Below are positions 42,304 to 50,786 of a stretch of DNA of 50,786 nt, one piece after another (the stretch's first letter is position 1; every line of letters starts with the position of its first letter). The position numbers and the translations under genes were made by a program. The stretch covers positions 1-50,786 of the forward strand of contig JAITSS010000061.1 in NCBI GenBank assembly GCA_031287565.1, in the 5' to 3' direction. Source of the stretch: Desulfobulbaceae bacterium. Lineage in GTDB: Bacteria > Desulfobacterota > Desulfobulbia > Desulfobulbales > Desulfocapsaceae. The notes beneath the pieces are model-generated. The model did not search any database, was not told where the DNA came from, and worked only from the letters and a program-made list of their open reading frames with translations.

Positions 42304-44988
42304 ATGAACCGTTCCCGTCTCGTCATTACCTGCGTCATGGCGGTGTTGTCCGTCGCCCTGTGGATGATCGCCAATCGCCCCGACAATGAACCGCCGTGGC
42401 CCCAGAAAATACAGGGCTTTTCCTTCATGCCCTACCGCGACAGCCAATCGGCGGAAAAGGGGCAGTATCCAACTGTCGCCCAGATCGACGAAGATCTGGC
42501 GCTTTTGTCAGGCAAAGTGGATGCGGTGCGCACCTATACGGTTGCCAATACCATCGGTCAGGTTCCGGCGCTGGCGGCGAAGCGCAATCTGAATGTCGCG
42601 TTGGGGGCCTGGATTAACCGTAATCCGGCGGAAAACGAGGTGGAGCTAGCCAAACTTGTTGAAGTGTACCGCGACAACCACCAAAACATCACCCGCGTCC
42701 TGGTCGGCAACGAAGTCTTGCTGCGCGCCGACCAGACGGTGGAGCAGATGATCAGATATATCGAACAGGTGCGGCGATCAGTGTGGGCGCCGATCAGTCT
42801 GGCCGAGCCGTACCACATCTGGCTTGAGCATCCGGAACTGGTCGAACATGTCGATTATATCGCCGTGCATCTGCTGCCGTACTGGGAGGGCGTCGCCGTC
42901 GAGGACGCCATCTCTTATGTCGTCAATTTGCATCGCGAACTGGAAAAAAGATACCCTGACAAGCCAATTCTTATATCGGAAGTTGGCTGGCCAAGCAATG
43001 GCCGTACCTATGGCCAAGCTGTCGCCAGTCTGACCAACGAGGCGAAGTTTCTGCGCCGCTTCCTGAAAACCGCCGCTGACAACGGCTATTCCTATTACAT
43101 TATGGAAGCCTTTGACCAGCGTTGGAAGGAGGCGATTGAAGGCGAGGCTGGCAGTCACTGGGGCGTCTACGACAACAAGCGTCAGCCGAAGTTCGCCTTC
43201 GTTGAGCCGGTGGTGCGGGTGCCGCAATGGCAGGGCCTGGCCGTGGTCGGTATCCTCTTGTCGATGGGACTTTTGCTGCTGCTGTTCCGCGACAGCGACG
43301 GCTTAAACGCCTCCGGCCAGGGCTTTCTCGCCCTTATCGCCTATCTTATGAGTACCTTCGCTGTCTGGGTGGTCTATGATTTTTCCCAGCGCTACATGAG
43401 TCCGGCGGCGGTACTGGTCAGCGTCGTCATGTTTCTGGCCGCTCTGGGCGCTCTGATGGTCATCATGGCCGAGGCCCACGAATGGGCCGAGGCGATGTGG
43501 ACGAAAAAATGGCGGCGGATGCCAGCGGCCCCGGAGGAACCGTCCGGCGGCCAGGCCGTCTACGCGCCGAAGGTGTCGATTCACGTTCCGGCCTACAACG
43601 AGCCGCCGGAAATGCTGAATCAGACGCTCGACGCCTTGTCCCGGCTTGATTATCCCGATTTTGAAGTGCTGGTTATTGATAACAACACCAAAGATGAGGC
43701 GGTCTGGCGGCCGGTTGAGGCCCATTGTCGTGAGTTGGGCGAACGATTCCGCTTTTTTCACGTCGCGCCGCTGGCTGGGTTTAAGGCCGGGGCGCTGAAT
43801 TTCGCCCTGCGCGAGACCAATCCGGAGGCCGAAGTGGTGGCGGTGATTGACAGCGACTACATCATTTTGCCGAGCTGGCTGAAGGTGATGATTCCGCAGT
43901 TCCGCCAGCCGAACATGGCGATTGTCCAGGGGCCGCAGGATTACCGCGACGGCGGCGAGAACGCCTTCAAAGCCATGTGCAACGCCGAATACCGCGGCTT
44001 TTTTAATATCGGCATGGTCACGCGCAACGAGCGCAACGCCATCATTCAGCATGGCACCATGACCATGGTGCGCCGCCGCGTTTTGGAAGAAGTCGGCGGC
44101 TGGTCGGAATGGTGCATCACCGAAGACGCCGAACTGGGCCTGCGCATCTTTGAAAAGGGCTATGACGCCACCTATTTGCCACATAGTTTTGGCCAGGGAT
44201 TGATTCCCGATACCTTTCTTGACTTTAAGAAGCAGCGCTTTCGCTGGGCCTACGGCGCGGTGATCATTCTGCGCCAGCATATGATGAAGCTGTTGGGCCT
44301 GGAGAAATCGCGCCTGACGCGCGGCCAGCGCTATCATTTTTGGTCAGGTTGGCTACCGTGGTTTGCTGATGGCATCAATCTAATCTTCAACGTCATGGCC
44401 ATTTTATGGTCGGTCGGCATGGTTTTTTTTCCGGATTACGTCTATCCGCCGCACACCCTGTTCGCCATTTTGCCGCTCAGCCTTTTTGTCTTCAAAAGCC
44501 TGAAGATGTTTTTCCTCTACCACCGAAATGTCGCGGCGAGTTTTCGCCAGAGCCTGGCAGCCGCTTTGGCCGGCCTGGCGCTGTCGCACACCATCGCCCG
44601 CGCCATGCTGACCGGCTTCATCACCAGCAAAATCGGTTTTTTCCGCACGCCGAAAAACGCCCAGGCCAACGCCCTGGCCCGCGCCTTGGCCAACGCCCGC
44701 GAAGAGTTGATCTTTGCTATCGCCCTGCTGGTGTCGATGGCGGCGATTCTCTCGCGTAAAGACGGAATGCTGTTGGACATTCGCATCTGGGCGGCGGTGC
44801 TGTTTGTCCAGTCTGTGCCCTATTTGGCGGCGGTGACGGTTTCGATCATCAGCGGAATGCCGAAACTACCCGCGAGTCTTATCGGCGTCATGCCGCCTCT
44901 GCGCTATAAAACCGCGTCGGCGGAACCAGCCAAACCGGAGGTGGCGCATCCGACAAGCGCCGCCTCCTCACAGGAGAAACAAGCATGA
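42304..44988 (+). CDS. GH17-GT2 fusion, NdvB-like beta-1,3-glucan synthase
   Basis: 894 residues. Membrane helix at 7-22, then a periplasmic glycoside hydrolase family 17 domain (about 35-300) with acid Glu137 (VGNEVLL) and nucleophile Glu226 (ISEVGWPSNG). Membrane helices at 312-328, 340-358 and 366-388. Cytoplasmic family 2 glycosyltransferase (about 422-690) with DSD (516-518), TED (606-608) and QRFRW (644-648), and several C-terminal helices. This domain order is that of NdvB/NdvC beta-(1,3)-glucan synthases of Pseudomonas and Bradyrhizobium. Probably makes and trims or cyclises a periplasmic glucan. Overlaps the HIT gene by four bases. Confidence 0.93.
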   Translation: MNRSRLVITCVMAVLSVALWMIANRPDNEPPWPQKIQGFSFMPYRDSQSAEKGQYPTVAQIDEDLALLSGKVDAVRTYTVANTIGQVPALAAKRNLNVALGAWINRNPAENEVELAKLVEVYRDNHQNITRVLVGNEVLLRADQTVEQMIRYIEQVRRSVWAPISLAEPYHIWLEHPELVEHVDYIAVHLLPYWEGVAVEDAISYVVNLHRELEKRYPDKPILISEVGWPSNGRTYGQAVASLTNEAKFLRRFLKTAADNGYSYYIMEAFDQRWKEAIEGEAGSHWGVYDNKRQPKFAFVEPVVRVPQWQGLAVVGILLSMGLLLLLFRDSDGLNASGQGFLALIAYLMSTFAVWVVYDFSQRYMSPAAVLVSVVMFLAALGALMVIMAEAHEWAEAMWTKKWRRMPAAPEEPSGGQAVYAPKVSIHVPAYNEPPEMLNQTLDALSRLDYPDFEVLVIDNNTKDEAVWRPVEAHCRELGERFRFFHVAPLAGFKAGALNFALRETNPEAEVVAVIDSDYIILPSWLKVMIPQFRQPNMAIVQGPQDYRDGGENAFKAMCNAEYRGFFNIGMVTRNERNAIIQHGTMTMVRRRVLEEVGGWSEWCITEDAELGLRIFEKGYDATYLPHSFGQGLIPDTFLDFKKQRFRWAYGAVIILRQHMMKLLGLEKSRLTRGQRYHFWSGWLPWFADGINLIFNVMAILWSVGMVFFPDYVYPPHTLFAILPLSLFVFKSLKMFFLYHRNVAASFRQSLAAALAGLALSHTIARAMLTGFITSKIGFFRTPKNAQANALARALANAREELIFAIALLVSMAAILSRKDGMLLDIRIWAAVLFVQSVPYLAAVTVSIISGMPKLPASLIGVMPPLRYKTASAEPAKPEVAHPTSAASSQEKQA

Positions 44989-45320
44989 GCGACTGCATTT
45001 TCTGCAAAATCGTCAAAGGCGAAATTCCGGCGAAAAAACTCTACGAAGACGATGAAATCATCGCCTTCTGGGACATTGATCCACAGGCCCCGAAACATTT
45101 TCTCGTCGTGCCGAAAAAACATCTGGCGGCGGTCGCGGCGCTGGAAGAGGGTGACGAACGGCTGGCGGGCCGAATGCTCCGCCTGGGCGCGCGGCTGGCG
45201 GCGGAACACGGCGTTGGCGACTTCCGGGTGATTTTCAATAACGGGCCAATGGCTGGCCAGGAAGTCTTTCACCTGCATATGCACATTCTGGGAGGCAGGC
45301 AATTACACGGATTGGGCTGA
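44985..45320 (+). CDS. HIT-family protein (HinT-like)
   Basis: 111 residues. Zinc-type CIFCKIVKGEIP start, DIDPQAPKHFLVVPKKH core, histidine triad HLHMHILGG near the end. Purine nucleoside phosphoramidase of the HinT branch; cytoplasmic. The ATGA overlap ties it to the glucan synthase gene, though a functional link is not known. Confidence 0.95.
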   Translation: MSDCIFCKIVKGEIPAKKLYEDDEIIAFWDIDPQAPKHFLVVPKKHLAAVAALEEGDERLAGRMLRLGARLAAEHGVGDFRVIFNNGPMAGQEVFHLHMHILGGRQLHGLG

Positions 45321-45347
45321 AGACAAAGAGATTGGCGGCGGATTGGC

Positions 45348-46154
45348 TCAGGGCCATTCGCCGTGGATATAGGCGTTGAAATACCACTGAATTTCCGGGG
45401 CGAAGAAGAGATACACCGCCGCCGCTCCGGCCAGATACGGCCCAAACGGAATGCGGGTCGCCGCCTGCCGTTTTCCGAGGGCGATGGCGGTAAGGCCGAT
45501 AATCGAGCCGCTGAACGAGCTGGCCAGGATGATAAAGGGCAACGCTTGCCAGCCGAGAAACGCGCCGAGCATAGCCAGAAGTTTGATGTCGCCGCCGCCC
45601 ATTCCCTCCTGCTTGCGTAAAAGCTGATACAACCAGGCCACCGCCCAGAGGACGCCGCCGCCGCCGAGAATGCCTAAGAGTGATTCCTGCCAGGTGATGA
45701 AGCCGCTGGCGACGGCGAAGAGAAAGCCGGCCACGATGCCGGGCAGGCTGATTCGATCCGGGATGATTTGCAGATGAATGTCGATGACGGTAATTACCAG
45801 CAAGGCGGCGAGCAGCAGGAACAATCCGAAGGCGATGAAGGTCAGGCCGAATCGCGCCACCACGGCCACGGTCAGAAGCGCCATCGCCAATTCAACCGCC
45901 GGATACTGAAGCGAGATTTTCTCGCGGCAATGGCGACATTTCCCGGCCAGGAAAAGATAGCTGATAACCGGGATGTTCTCGTACCACGACAGCGGATGCA
46001 GGCAACGTGGGCAGCGCGAAGCCGGATAGACGATTGAGGCGGTGTCGTCGGGCAGGCGCAGGATAACAACGTTCAGAAAACTTCCGATAATCGCCCCGAA
46101 CAAGGCGGCGATGACGAACAGAATCGGGTCGGGAAAAGGCGGCAGGATGGTCAT
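45348..46154 (-). CDS. pilD: Type IV prepilin leader peptidase/N-methyltransferase
   Basis: 268 residues, about eight membrane helices. N-terminal GSFLNVVILRLP, two CxxC pairs (CPRCLHPLSWYENIPVISY...CRHC) for zinc, then catalytic aspartates in VIDIHLQIIPD and GGGDIKLLAMLGAFLGW. Cleaves and N-methylates prepilins of type IV pili or type II secretion. No pilus genes are adjacent, so it is an orphan locus serving systems elsewhere. Confidence 0.96.
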   Translation of the reverse strand: MTILPPFPDPILFVIAALFGAIIGSFLNVVILRLPDDTASIVYPASRCPRCLHPLSWYENIPVISYLFLAGKCRHCREKISLQYPAVELAMALLTVAVVARFGLTFIAFGLFLLLAALLVITVIDIHLQIIPDRISLPGIVAGFLFAVASGFITWQESLLGILGGGGVLWAVAWLYQLLRKQEGMGGGDIKLLAMLGAFLGWQALPFIILASSFSGSIIGLTAIALGKRQAATRIPFGPYLAGAAAVYLFFAPEIQWYFNAYIHGEWP

Positions 46155-46178
46155 GGGTGGGCTTTCCGGGCAACGAAA

Positions 46179-46199
46179 GCCGACGGCCTATCCGTCGGC
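46179..46199 (-). terminator. Hairpin between an exported-protein gene and pilD
   Basis: GCCGACGG (46179-46186) pairs perfectly with CCGTCGGC (46192-46199), loop CCTAT; on the minus strand only TTT follows. Probably a weak terminator for the gene at 46281-46664, ahead of pilD. Confidence 0.45.
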
Positions 46200-46280
46200 G
46201 CAATGGCGAAAGTCTATAATTTCACCCGTGAAAAGACAAGCCGCTTCGGCGTGTCGCGGTCGCGTTTACGGTTTCTTGAC

Positions 46281-46664
46281 TCAGGGTTGGATGATCCAGG
46301 TGCGCAGCGGCAGATGCTGTTTACCGATGACGCGGTTCAGCAAATTGTAATACTGGCGGTCGCCTTTATTTTGCAGAATCAGGGCCGCGCCTGGTTTTTT
46401 ATCGCTGTCGATGGTAGCGAAATAGGCGCTGCCGATGGTCGCGGCCCAGTTGGTGGCGAAGGCCGCCGCTACCCGGTATTGGCCAAATTCACAGATAGGT
46501 AACGGCGTGCCGGTCAGTCGGATGATTCGTCCCTGCCGCTCTTGGCACCAGGCACGAGCATACTGAGCCTCACTGAAAACAGTAGCCTTAGCCGTGCTGG
46601 CCGCCAAAGCCAGGGCCAGCAGCAGGGCGGCGCAGGGCCGTCCGCAGATTTTTTTGTATCGCAT
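46281..46664 (-). CDS. Exported protein of unknown function
   Basis: 127 residues from the ATG at 46664, which is six bases after AGGAG (the ATG two codons earlier overlaps that site). Signal peptide (about 1-28, ALALAASTAKA). Mature part has two Cys (AWCQERQGR, PICEFGQYR) that may form a disulfide, and a mixed alpha/beta pattern. No family recognised. A similar small layout is seen in exported proteins with a C-terminal WIIQP-type end, but I cannot assign a role. Confidence 0.6.
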   Translation of the reverse strand: MRYKKICGRPCAALLLALALAASTAKATVFSEAQYARAWCQERQGRIIRLTGTPLPICEFGQYRVAAAFATNWAATIGSAYFATIDSDKKPGAALILQNKGDRQYYNLLNRVIGKQHLPLRTWIIQP

Positions 46665-46857
46665 CGGCATCTCCTGTCAAAGCCACGGTGGAATCGTCGT
46701 TCAGGGAAAGCTTGATCCATACCCAAACGATATGCGCAATATTCACGTGAACCAAAATTTTTTTGCGCGCGGGTTCGAGAAAAAATGAATACACAAGGGC
46801 AATCTCGCCGCGCCCTTACCCGTTTGCCATGTATCGCCTACACCCCAGGAGCGTGTC

Positions 46858-47427
46858 ATGAATATCGCCGCCCATGAGATTGGTTTTGATTTTGATGGTG
46901 TGATCGCCGACACTGCCGGGGCCTTTTTGCGGCTGGCCTGCGAAGAATATGACTATTGCTCATTCACGCTGGAGGACATCAGCCACTTTCAGGTTGAGGA
47001 ATGTTTGGCCATGCCCGACACGGTGGCGACGCGGATATTTCAGGCGCTGAACGACGATTGCCTGGCCGCCGGTCTCGCGCCGATGCCGGGCGCGGTCGAA
47101 GTACTCTCTGAAATAGCCAGGAAAGCGCCGACGCATATCATCACCGCCAGGCGTCAATCCGGGCCGGTCGCCGCTTGGCTGGCCCATCATTTCCCGCCAG
47201 AAGTTTTGCCGCGCATCCGCCTGACTGCCATCGGCGAACACGACGACAAACCGCGTCATATCAAGGAATATGGTCTGAAATTTTTTGTCGATGACCGCGC
47301 CGAAACCTGTCTGGGGCTGGCCCAGGCCGGGATTAGGCCGTTGGTGTTCGAGCAACCGTGGAATCGCCGTTGCCACACTTTGCCGACGGTCGCGAGCTGG
47401 CGCGATATTGCTAATTTAATAAGATAG
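46858..47427 (+). CDS. HAD-superfamily phosphatase (5'-nucleotidase-like)
   Basis: 189 residues; GGAG before the ATG. HAD motif [10 protein letters not shown] (Asp11 nucleophile, Asp13), motif II THIITAR, motif III/IV Lys and FFVDDRAET. Looks like the NT5C/5' deoxynucleotidase branch (YqfW/YorS-like), acting on nucleoside monophosphates or a small phosphorylated metabolite. First of three closely spaced genes with the Nudix and radical SAM genes. Confidence 0.85.
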   Translation: MNIAAHEIGFDFDGVIADTAGAFLRLACEEYDYCSFTLEDISHFQVEECLAMPDTVATRIFQALNDDCLAAGLAPMPGAVEVLSEIARKAPTHIITARRQSGPVAAWLAHHFPPEVLPRIRLTAIGEHDDKPRHIKEYGLKFFVDDRAETCLGLAQAGIRPLVFEQPWNRRCHTLPTVASWRDIANLIR

Positions 47428-47435
47428 GAAAAATC

Positions 47436-47882
47436 ATGCTCTGCCCCCATTGCCAGAAGGAAATCAGCGTCTACCGCAACCCGACGCCGACCGTGGACAT
47501 CATCATTGAAATCGGCGCAAAAATCGTGCTGATCGAGCGGAAAAATCCGCCGTATGGCCACGCCTTGCCCGGCGGCTTTGTCGATTACGGCGAATCGTTC
47601 GAGGCGGCGGCCCAACGCGAGGCCAGGGAGGAAACCGGCCTGGAGGTGACGGAGCTGTATCAGTTTCACACCTATTCACGGCCAGATCGCGACGCCCGCC
47701 AGCATACCGTTTCAACTGTTTATGTCGGCCAGGCTAAAGGTGAGCCGCAGGCCGGCGACGACGCCCAAAAAGCCGGGCTGTTCGACGAAGATACGTTACC
47801 GCCTTTGGCCTTCGATCACGCGGAAATCCTGACTGATTATTTCATGGCCAAACGCCTGGGGCGGCGGCGTCCGGAACGATGA
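47436..47882 (+). CDS. Nudix hydrolase with N-terminal zinc ribbon-like segment
   Basis: 148 residues; starts eight bases after the HAD gene. CPHCQ at the N-terminus, then Nudix box from [15 protein letters not shown] to [11 protein letters not shown] (GX5EX7REUXEEXGU fits). Hydrolyses a nucleoside diphosphate-linked compound; exact substrate unknown. Its stop overlaps the radical SAM start (ATGA), a sign of coupled translation. Confidence 0.93.
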   Translation: MLCPHCQKEISVYRNPTPTVDIIIEIGAKIVLIERKNPPYGHALPGGFVDYGESFEAAAQREAREETGLEVTELYQFHTYSRPDRDARQHTVSTVYVGQAKGEPQAGDDAQKAGLFDEDTLPPLAFDHAEILTDYFMAKRLGRRRPER

Positions 47883-48868
47883 GCGTTGTTACCTGCGGCG
47901 TCTGCGCCCACGCCTGCCGCTTTGCCGCTGACGCCAGCGATTTTCACGGCCTGTGCCACACTCGGCGGCGGCGCGGCGCGGCCATCGAATCGTTGGTCTA
48001 TGGCCGGATTGTCGCCGAACACGTCGATCCGATTGAGAAAAAACCGCTTTTCCATGTCTCGCCCGCGAGCCTGACCTATTCAATCGCTACAGTCGGTTGC
48101 AATTTTCGTTGTCGGCACTGCCAGAACAGCGGCATCAGTCAGGTGGACGAGGCGCTTTCTTTGCCGCGCAGCGGTCGCCGACGCTCGCCTGACGAAATCG
48201 TGGCCGCCGCCCTGGCCTGTGGTTGCCGCAGTATTTCCTACACTTATGTCGAGCCAACGGTGTTCATCGAATTCGCCCTCGACTGCTGCCGCGCCGCTAA
48301 GGAAGCAGGATTGGGCAATATCTTTGTTTCCAACGGCTTCATGTCGGCGGCTTCGGCGCGGCTGCTGGCCACCGAACTTACGGCCATCAACATTGACCTG
48401 AAAAGTTTTTCCGACACATTTTATCGCGACATCTGTGGTGGCCGATTACAGCCGGTTCTCGACAATATCGCCTATTTTTGTCAGTCAGGCGTATGGCTTG
48501 AGGTGACGACGCTGCTGATTCCCGGCCTAAACGACAGCCAGGCGGAAATCATGGCCATGGCCGATTTCCTGGCCGCGCTCAATCCCGATATTCCCTGGCA
48601 TCTTTCCGGATTTCACCCGGCCTGGCGCTTGCGCCATATTCCGCCGACGCCCGCCGAAACCCTGACAGCGGCGCGACGCTTGGCGCTTGCTCGCGGCCTG
48701 CGCCACGTCTACACCGGCAATCGCCCAGGCGCGGCAGGCGAACGCACCATCTGCCCCGGCTGCGGCACGGCCCTGATCCGCCGCGACGGCTATCGCGTCA
48801 TCGAAGATGCGCTGACCGACGGCACCTGCCCGCGTTGCCGCGCCTCCATCCCCGGCCTCTGGGGTTGA
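47879..48868 (+). CDS. amrS: AmmeMemoRadiSam system radical SAM enzyme
   Basis: 329 residues. Cluster motif CNFRCRHC gives Cys74, Cys78 and Cys81. N-terminal cysteines (6, 9, 13, 26) and C-terminal CPGCG/CPRC pairs (about 295-325) form likely zinc or extra iron sites. [28 protein letters not shown] and [14 protein letters not shown] match the AmrS/PflA-like family. Usually encoded with AmrA and AmrB (Memo), which are not here. Function of the AMMECR1-Memo-radical SAM trio is unsettled; probably RNA or protein methylation-like chemistry. Confidence 0.92.
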   Translation: MSVVTCGVCAHACRFAADASDFHGLCHTRRRRGAAIESLVYGRIVAEHVDPIEKKPLFHVSPASLTYSIATVGCNFRCRHCQNSGISQVDEALSLPRSGRRRSPDEIVAAALACGCRSISYTYVEPTVFIEFALDCCRAAKEAGLGNIFVSNGFMSAASARLLATELTAINIDLKSFSDTFYRDICGGRLQPVLDNIAYFCQSGVWLEVTTLLIPGLNDSQAEIMAMADFLAALNPDIPWHLSGFHPAWRLRHIPPTPAETLTAARRLALARGLRHVYTGNRPGAAGERTICPGCGTALIRRDGYRVIEDALTDGTCPRCRASIPGLWG

Positions 48869-48959
48869 GAAATCCTGAACGGGCGTCCGCTTCCGCTTCG
48901 TTGGTTTTTCTTCCTTCCATGAGGCCTTCTATGCCGGAAGTCTCTACACAAGTTGTTTT

Positions 48960-49022
48960 TTCCGTTCGCCTTGTGAGAAGCGTATCGAAGGGCGAAACCG
49001 TTTGTGGTTCGACCGGCTTTTC
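48960..49022. repeat. Palindromic REP-like repeat with GTTCGCC...GGCGAA core
   Basis: CCGTTCGCC (near 48961-48969) and GGGCGAA (near 48991-48997) flank GTGAGAAGCGTATCGAA, a form of the TTCGCCCTGAGCCTGTCGAAGGGCGAA element common in proteobacteria. A second palindrome follows: CGTTTGTGGT / ACCACGAACG. Intergenic, 90 bases after amrS. Confidence 0.55.
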
Positions 49023-49068
49023 ACCACGAACGGGGCGTTTTATCACGCTTCACGTATGGCTTGTGTAG

Positions 49069-49098
49069 AGTAGGGGCACGGCGCGCCGTGTCCCTACT
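49069..49098. repeat. GTAGGGGCACGGCGCGCCGTG palindrome
   Basis: Near-perfect palindrome AGTAGGGGCACGGCG / CGCCGTGTCCCTACT (49069-49098), a widely dispersed GTAGGGGC-type element. It leads directly into the array at 49119. Confidence 0.6.
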
Positions 49099-49118
49099 TG
49101 CGCGGGAATGCCTCATAA

Positions 49119-49690
49119 CGTCATGCCCGCGCAGGCGGGCATCCAGGCAGGATATAGAAAAAGCGACGGTATGGATTCCCGCTTGCGCGGGAATGATACA
49201 AAATTCGTCATGCCCGCGCGTTTTCAGCGGGCATCCTGGCAGGATATAGAAAAAGCGACAACATGGATTCCCGCTTGCGCGGGAATGACACAAAATTCGT
49301 CATGCCCGCGCGTTTTCAGCGGGCATCCAGGCAGGATAGTGCAAAAGCGACAACATGGATTGCCGCTGGCGCGGGAATGACGGAGGAAAGCGCGGGAATG
49401 ACACAAAATTCGTCATGCCCGCGCAGGCGGGCATCTAGGCAGAATATAGAAAAAGCGACGGTATGGATTCCCGCTTGCGCGGGAATGACGGAAGAAAGCG
49501 CGGCAATGCCTCATAACGTCATGCCCGCGCAGGCGGGCATCTAGGCAGGATAGTGCAAATGCGACGGTATGGATTGCCGCTTGCGCGGGAATGACACAAA
49601 ATTCGTCATGCCCGCGCGTTTTCAGCGGGCATCCAGGCAGGATAGTGCAAAAGCGACAACATGGATTCCCGCTGGCGCGGGAATGACACA
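49119..49690. repeat. Array of six paired-palindrome repeat units
   Basis: Units begin with CGTCATGCCCGCGC at 49119, 49206, 49298, 49411, 49517 and 49604 (intervals 87, 92, 113, 106, 87). Each has a first hairpin (GCCCGCGC...GCGGGC, loop GCAG or TTTTCA-type), a conserved spacer containing GGCAGGAT and GCGAC, then a second hairpin (CCCGCTTGCGCGGG) and GAATGACACAAAATT. A half unit (CTTGCGCGGGAATGCC) precedes the first. No cas gene and no constant-length unique spacer is present. Confidence 0.85.
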
Positions 49691-49699
49691 TTATATTGG

Positions 49700-49745
49700 C
49701 TGAGATTTCTCGCGGAGTTTCTCTCGAAGCGAAGCGAGAGACCTG
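49700..49745. repeat. GAGATTTCTCGC / CGAGAGACCTGAAATGAC repeat
   Basis: Follows the array. Contains palindrome TCTCTCG AAGCGAAG CGAGAGA, of the type 'GAGATTTCTCGCTTCGCTCGAAATGACA' spread through many proteobacterial genomes. From here to 49939 I see no gene. Confidence 0.5.
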
Positions 49746-49939
49746 AAATGACAAGGCGCTGTTGATTCAATGATCCAATCGACAAATCCTATCATTGAAC
49801 ATGATTTTCCCTGATGTTCCCCAATATGATTTTTGCGGCGAATTTTCCGGAGCAACTTTACGAAAACACTTGGCAATCCCAGCAAACATGTACCTTCTTA
49901 GCAGAGCAGGCTGAAGGCGTCCCGATTCAACGGCTCTTT

Positions 49940-50701
49940 TTAGGTTGAATACAAAGCCTCGAAGGGAAGCCGCTGGCGGGTGCCGTTAGGCAAGGTGCGC
50001 TCCCAATAAAAATCCCGCCACGCCTCCCCGGAAACAGAATTGATGCGCCCGGTTTGTGGTTCCCAGACTACTTCGCTGTCCTCTACCAGCAAAAACTCAC
50101 GAATGATTTCATAGGGCGCGGCTTGAGCGTTTCGGATTTGAAGTTGTCCCTTGCTTCCTAACAACCACTGCTGCCCATCGGGAGACCACGAACAGGAACG
50201 AACATATCCAGCGTCTTTGATTTCCAAGTCCTTGTTTCCCGTCTGCGCATTGTAAATCGCTAAAACACGCCAGCCCCCCGCGAGGACACGCTGCCCGTCG
50301 GGAGACCACGAACAGGAAAAAACAAATCCAGCGTCTTTGATTGCCAAGTCCTTGTTTCCCGTCTGTGCATTGTACATCGCTAAACCGCTCTTGCCCGCCG
50401 CGAGGAGACGCTTCCCGTCGGGAGACCACGAACAGGAAAGAACAAATCCAGCGTCTTTGATTGCCAAGTCCTTGTTTCCCGTCCGCGCATTGTACATCGC
50501 TAAACCGAACCCGCCCGCCGCGAGGAAACGCTGCCCGTCGGGAGACCACGAACAGGAACGAACAATTTCATTACCTTCGATTTCCAAGTCCTTGTTTCCC
50601 GTCCGCGCATTGTACATCGCTAAACCGCTCCCGTCCGCCGCGAGGAAACGCTGCCCGTCGGGAGACCACGAACAGGAACGAACATCTCCGACGTAGTTCA
50701 A
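49940..50701 (-). CDS. WD40-like beta-propeller protein, near-identical repeats (5' end uncertain)
   Basis: 253 residues if started at the TTG at 50701; no ATG lies upstream before an in-frame TGA at 50719-50717, and another reading frame ends at 50712, so the start may be damaged or the gene 5'-truncated. Five 40-residue blades of the pattern VRSCSWSPDGQRFLAA...MYNARTGNKDL are repeated at exactly 120 bp (copies near 50179, 50299, 50419, 50539, 50659), each ending in an Asp/Gly-rich turn. Then a C-terminal non-repeat domain (WEPQTGRINSVSGEAW, RDFYWERTLPNGTRQR) follows. Blades form a propeller for protein binding. Function unknown. Confidence 0.65.
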   Translation of the reverse strand: MNYVGDVRSCSWSPDGQRFLAADGSGLAMYNARTGNKDLEIEGNEIVRSCSWSPDGQRFLAAGGFGLAMYNARTGNKDLAIKDAGFVLSCSWSPDGKRLLAAGKSGLAMYNAQTGNKDLAIKDAGFVFSCSWSPDGQRVLAGGWRVLAIYNAQTGNKDLEIKDAGYVRSCSWSPDGQQWLLGSKGQLQIRNAQAAPYEIIREFLLVEDSEVVWEPQTGRINSVSGEAWRDFYWERTLPNGTRQRLPFEALYST

Positions 50702-50786
50702 GCGCAGGAGGTCACTTCAACGGTTCCGGGTGTTTGGGGCTTTGAGTCTCGGAGGCGCGGCGATGACGTGACTCGCCAGTGTAGTG

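Noticed and set aside
43303-44337. Leftward 344-residue open frame opposite the glucan synthase gene
   Set aside because: Shadow frame with no domain; the sense strand carries clear GT2 motifs.
49119-49690. CRISPR array
   Set aside because: Units are palindrome pairs with variable spacing and no unique spacers, and no cas genes are nearby.

Overview
The window looks like chromosomal DNA from a GC-rich anaerobic bacterium, most likely a Desulfobacterota (deltaproteobacteria-like) lineage. The clues are a Desulfovibrio ferredoxin III-type ferredoxin, formate-tetrahydrofolate ligase beside folD, an AmmeMemoRadiSam radical SAM enzyme, PaaK with an ACT-domain partner, tandem FeoA-type proteins before FeoB, and a short membrane protein beside argS that resembles the N-terminus of deltaproteobacterial SPOR proteins. 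This placement is an inference; the window has no rRNA or other decisive marker.

Layout. 1-1330: end of a truncated gene, a toxin-first HigBA-like module bracketed by two related terminator hairpins, and tRNA-Ser(CGA). 1384-8157: a stand-alone Lrp/AsnC ligand domain, then an OmpR-type regulator, a LysM/FecR exported protein and a CHASE2 histidine kinase read leftwards, then a helical-repeat protein. 8158-17802: an M16C metallopeptidase and a ferrous-iron uptake cluster (feoA, a Cys-rich second FeoA, feoB). A NotI-family restriction endonuclease and a Dam-type adenine methyltransferase sit between the second feoA and feoB. Two decayed small genes (DUF4160 and DUF2442), absent as intact ORFs, follow feoB, then an alanine/glycine:cation symporter. 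17935-27656: two exported proteins, an ACT protein with PaaK, HtrA/DegP, long-form PurL and an orphan polysaccharide-type ABC permease. 27784-37209, all leftward: Gly-rich exported protein, secA, small membrane protein, argS, alr, ferredoxin, folD, fhs. 37706-42004: ispH with a structured leader, then (leftward) a YciI-family relic, a thioesterase, a ketoacyl synthase and enolase. 42304-48868: GH17-GT2 glucan synthase-like protein, HIT protein, prepilin peptidase, an exported protein, HAD phosphatase, Nudix hydrolase and the radical SAM enzyme. 48869-49745: a dense cluster of palindromic repeats. 49940-50701: a WD40-like protein made of near-identical 120-bp repeats.

Most of the window is housekeeping and conserved metabolic DNA: C1-folate metabolism, translation, secretion, purine, isoprenoid and cell wall precursor genes. 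The accessory signals are concentrated at 1-1330, 11779-13562, 15826-16401, 38638-38872 and 48869-50786. The most notable one is the restriction-modification pair lodged in the iron-uptake operon. The endonuclease keeps four cysteines matching the iron-binding Cys4 site known from NotI, and feoB behind it has no visible ribosome binding site, which fits an insertion junction.
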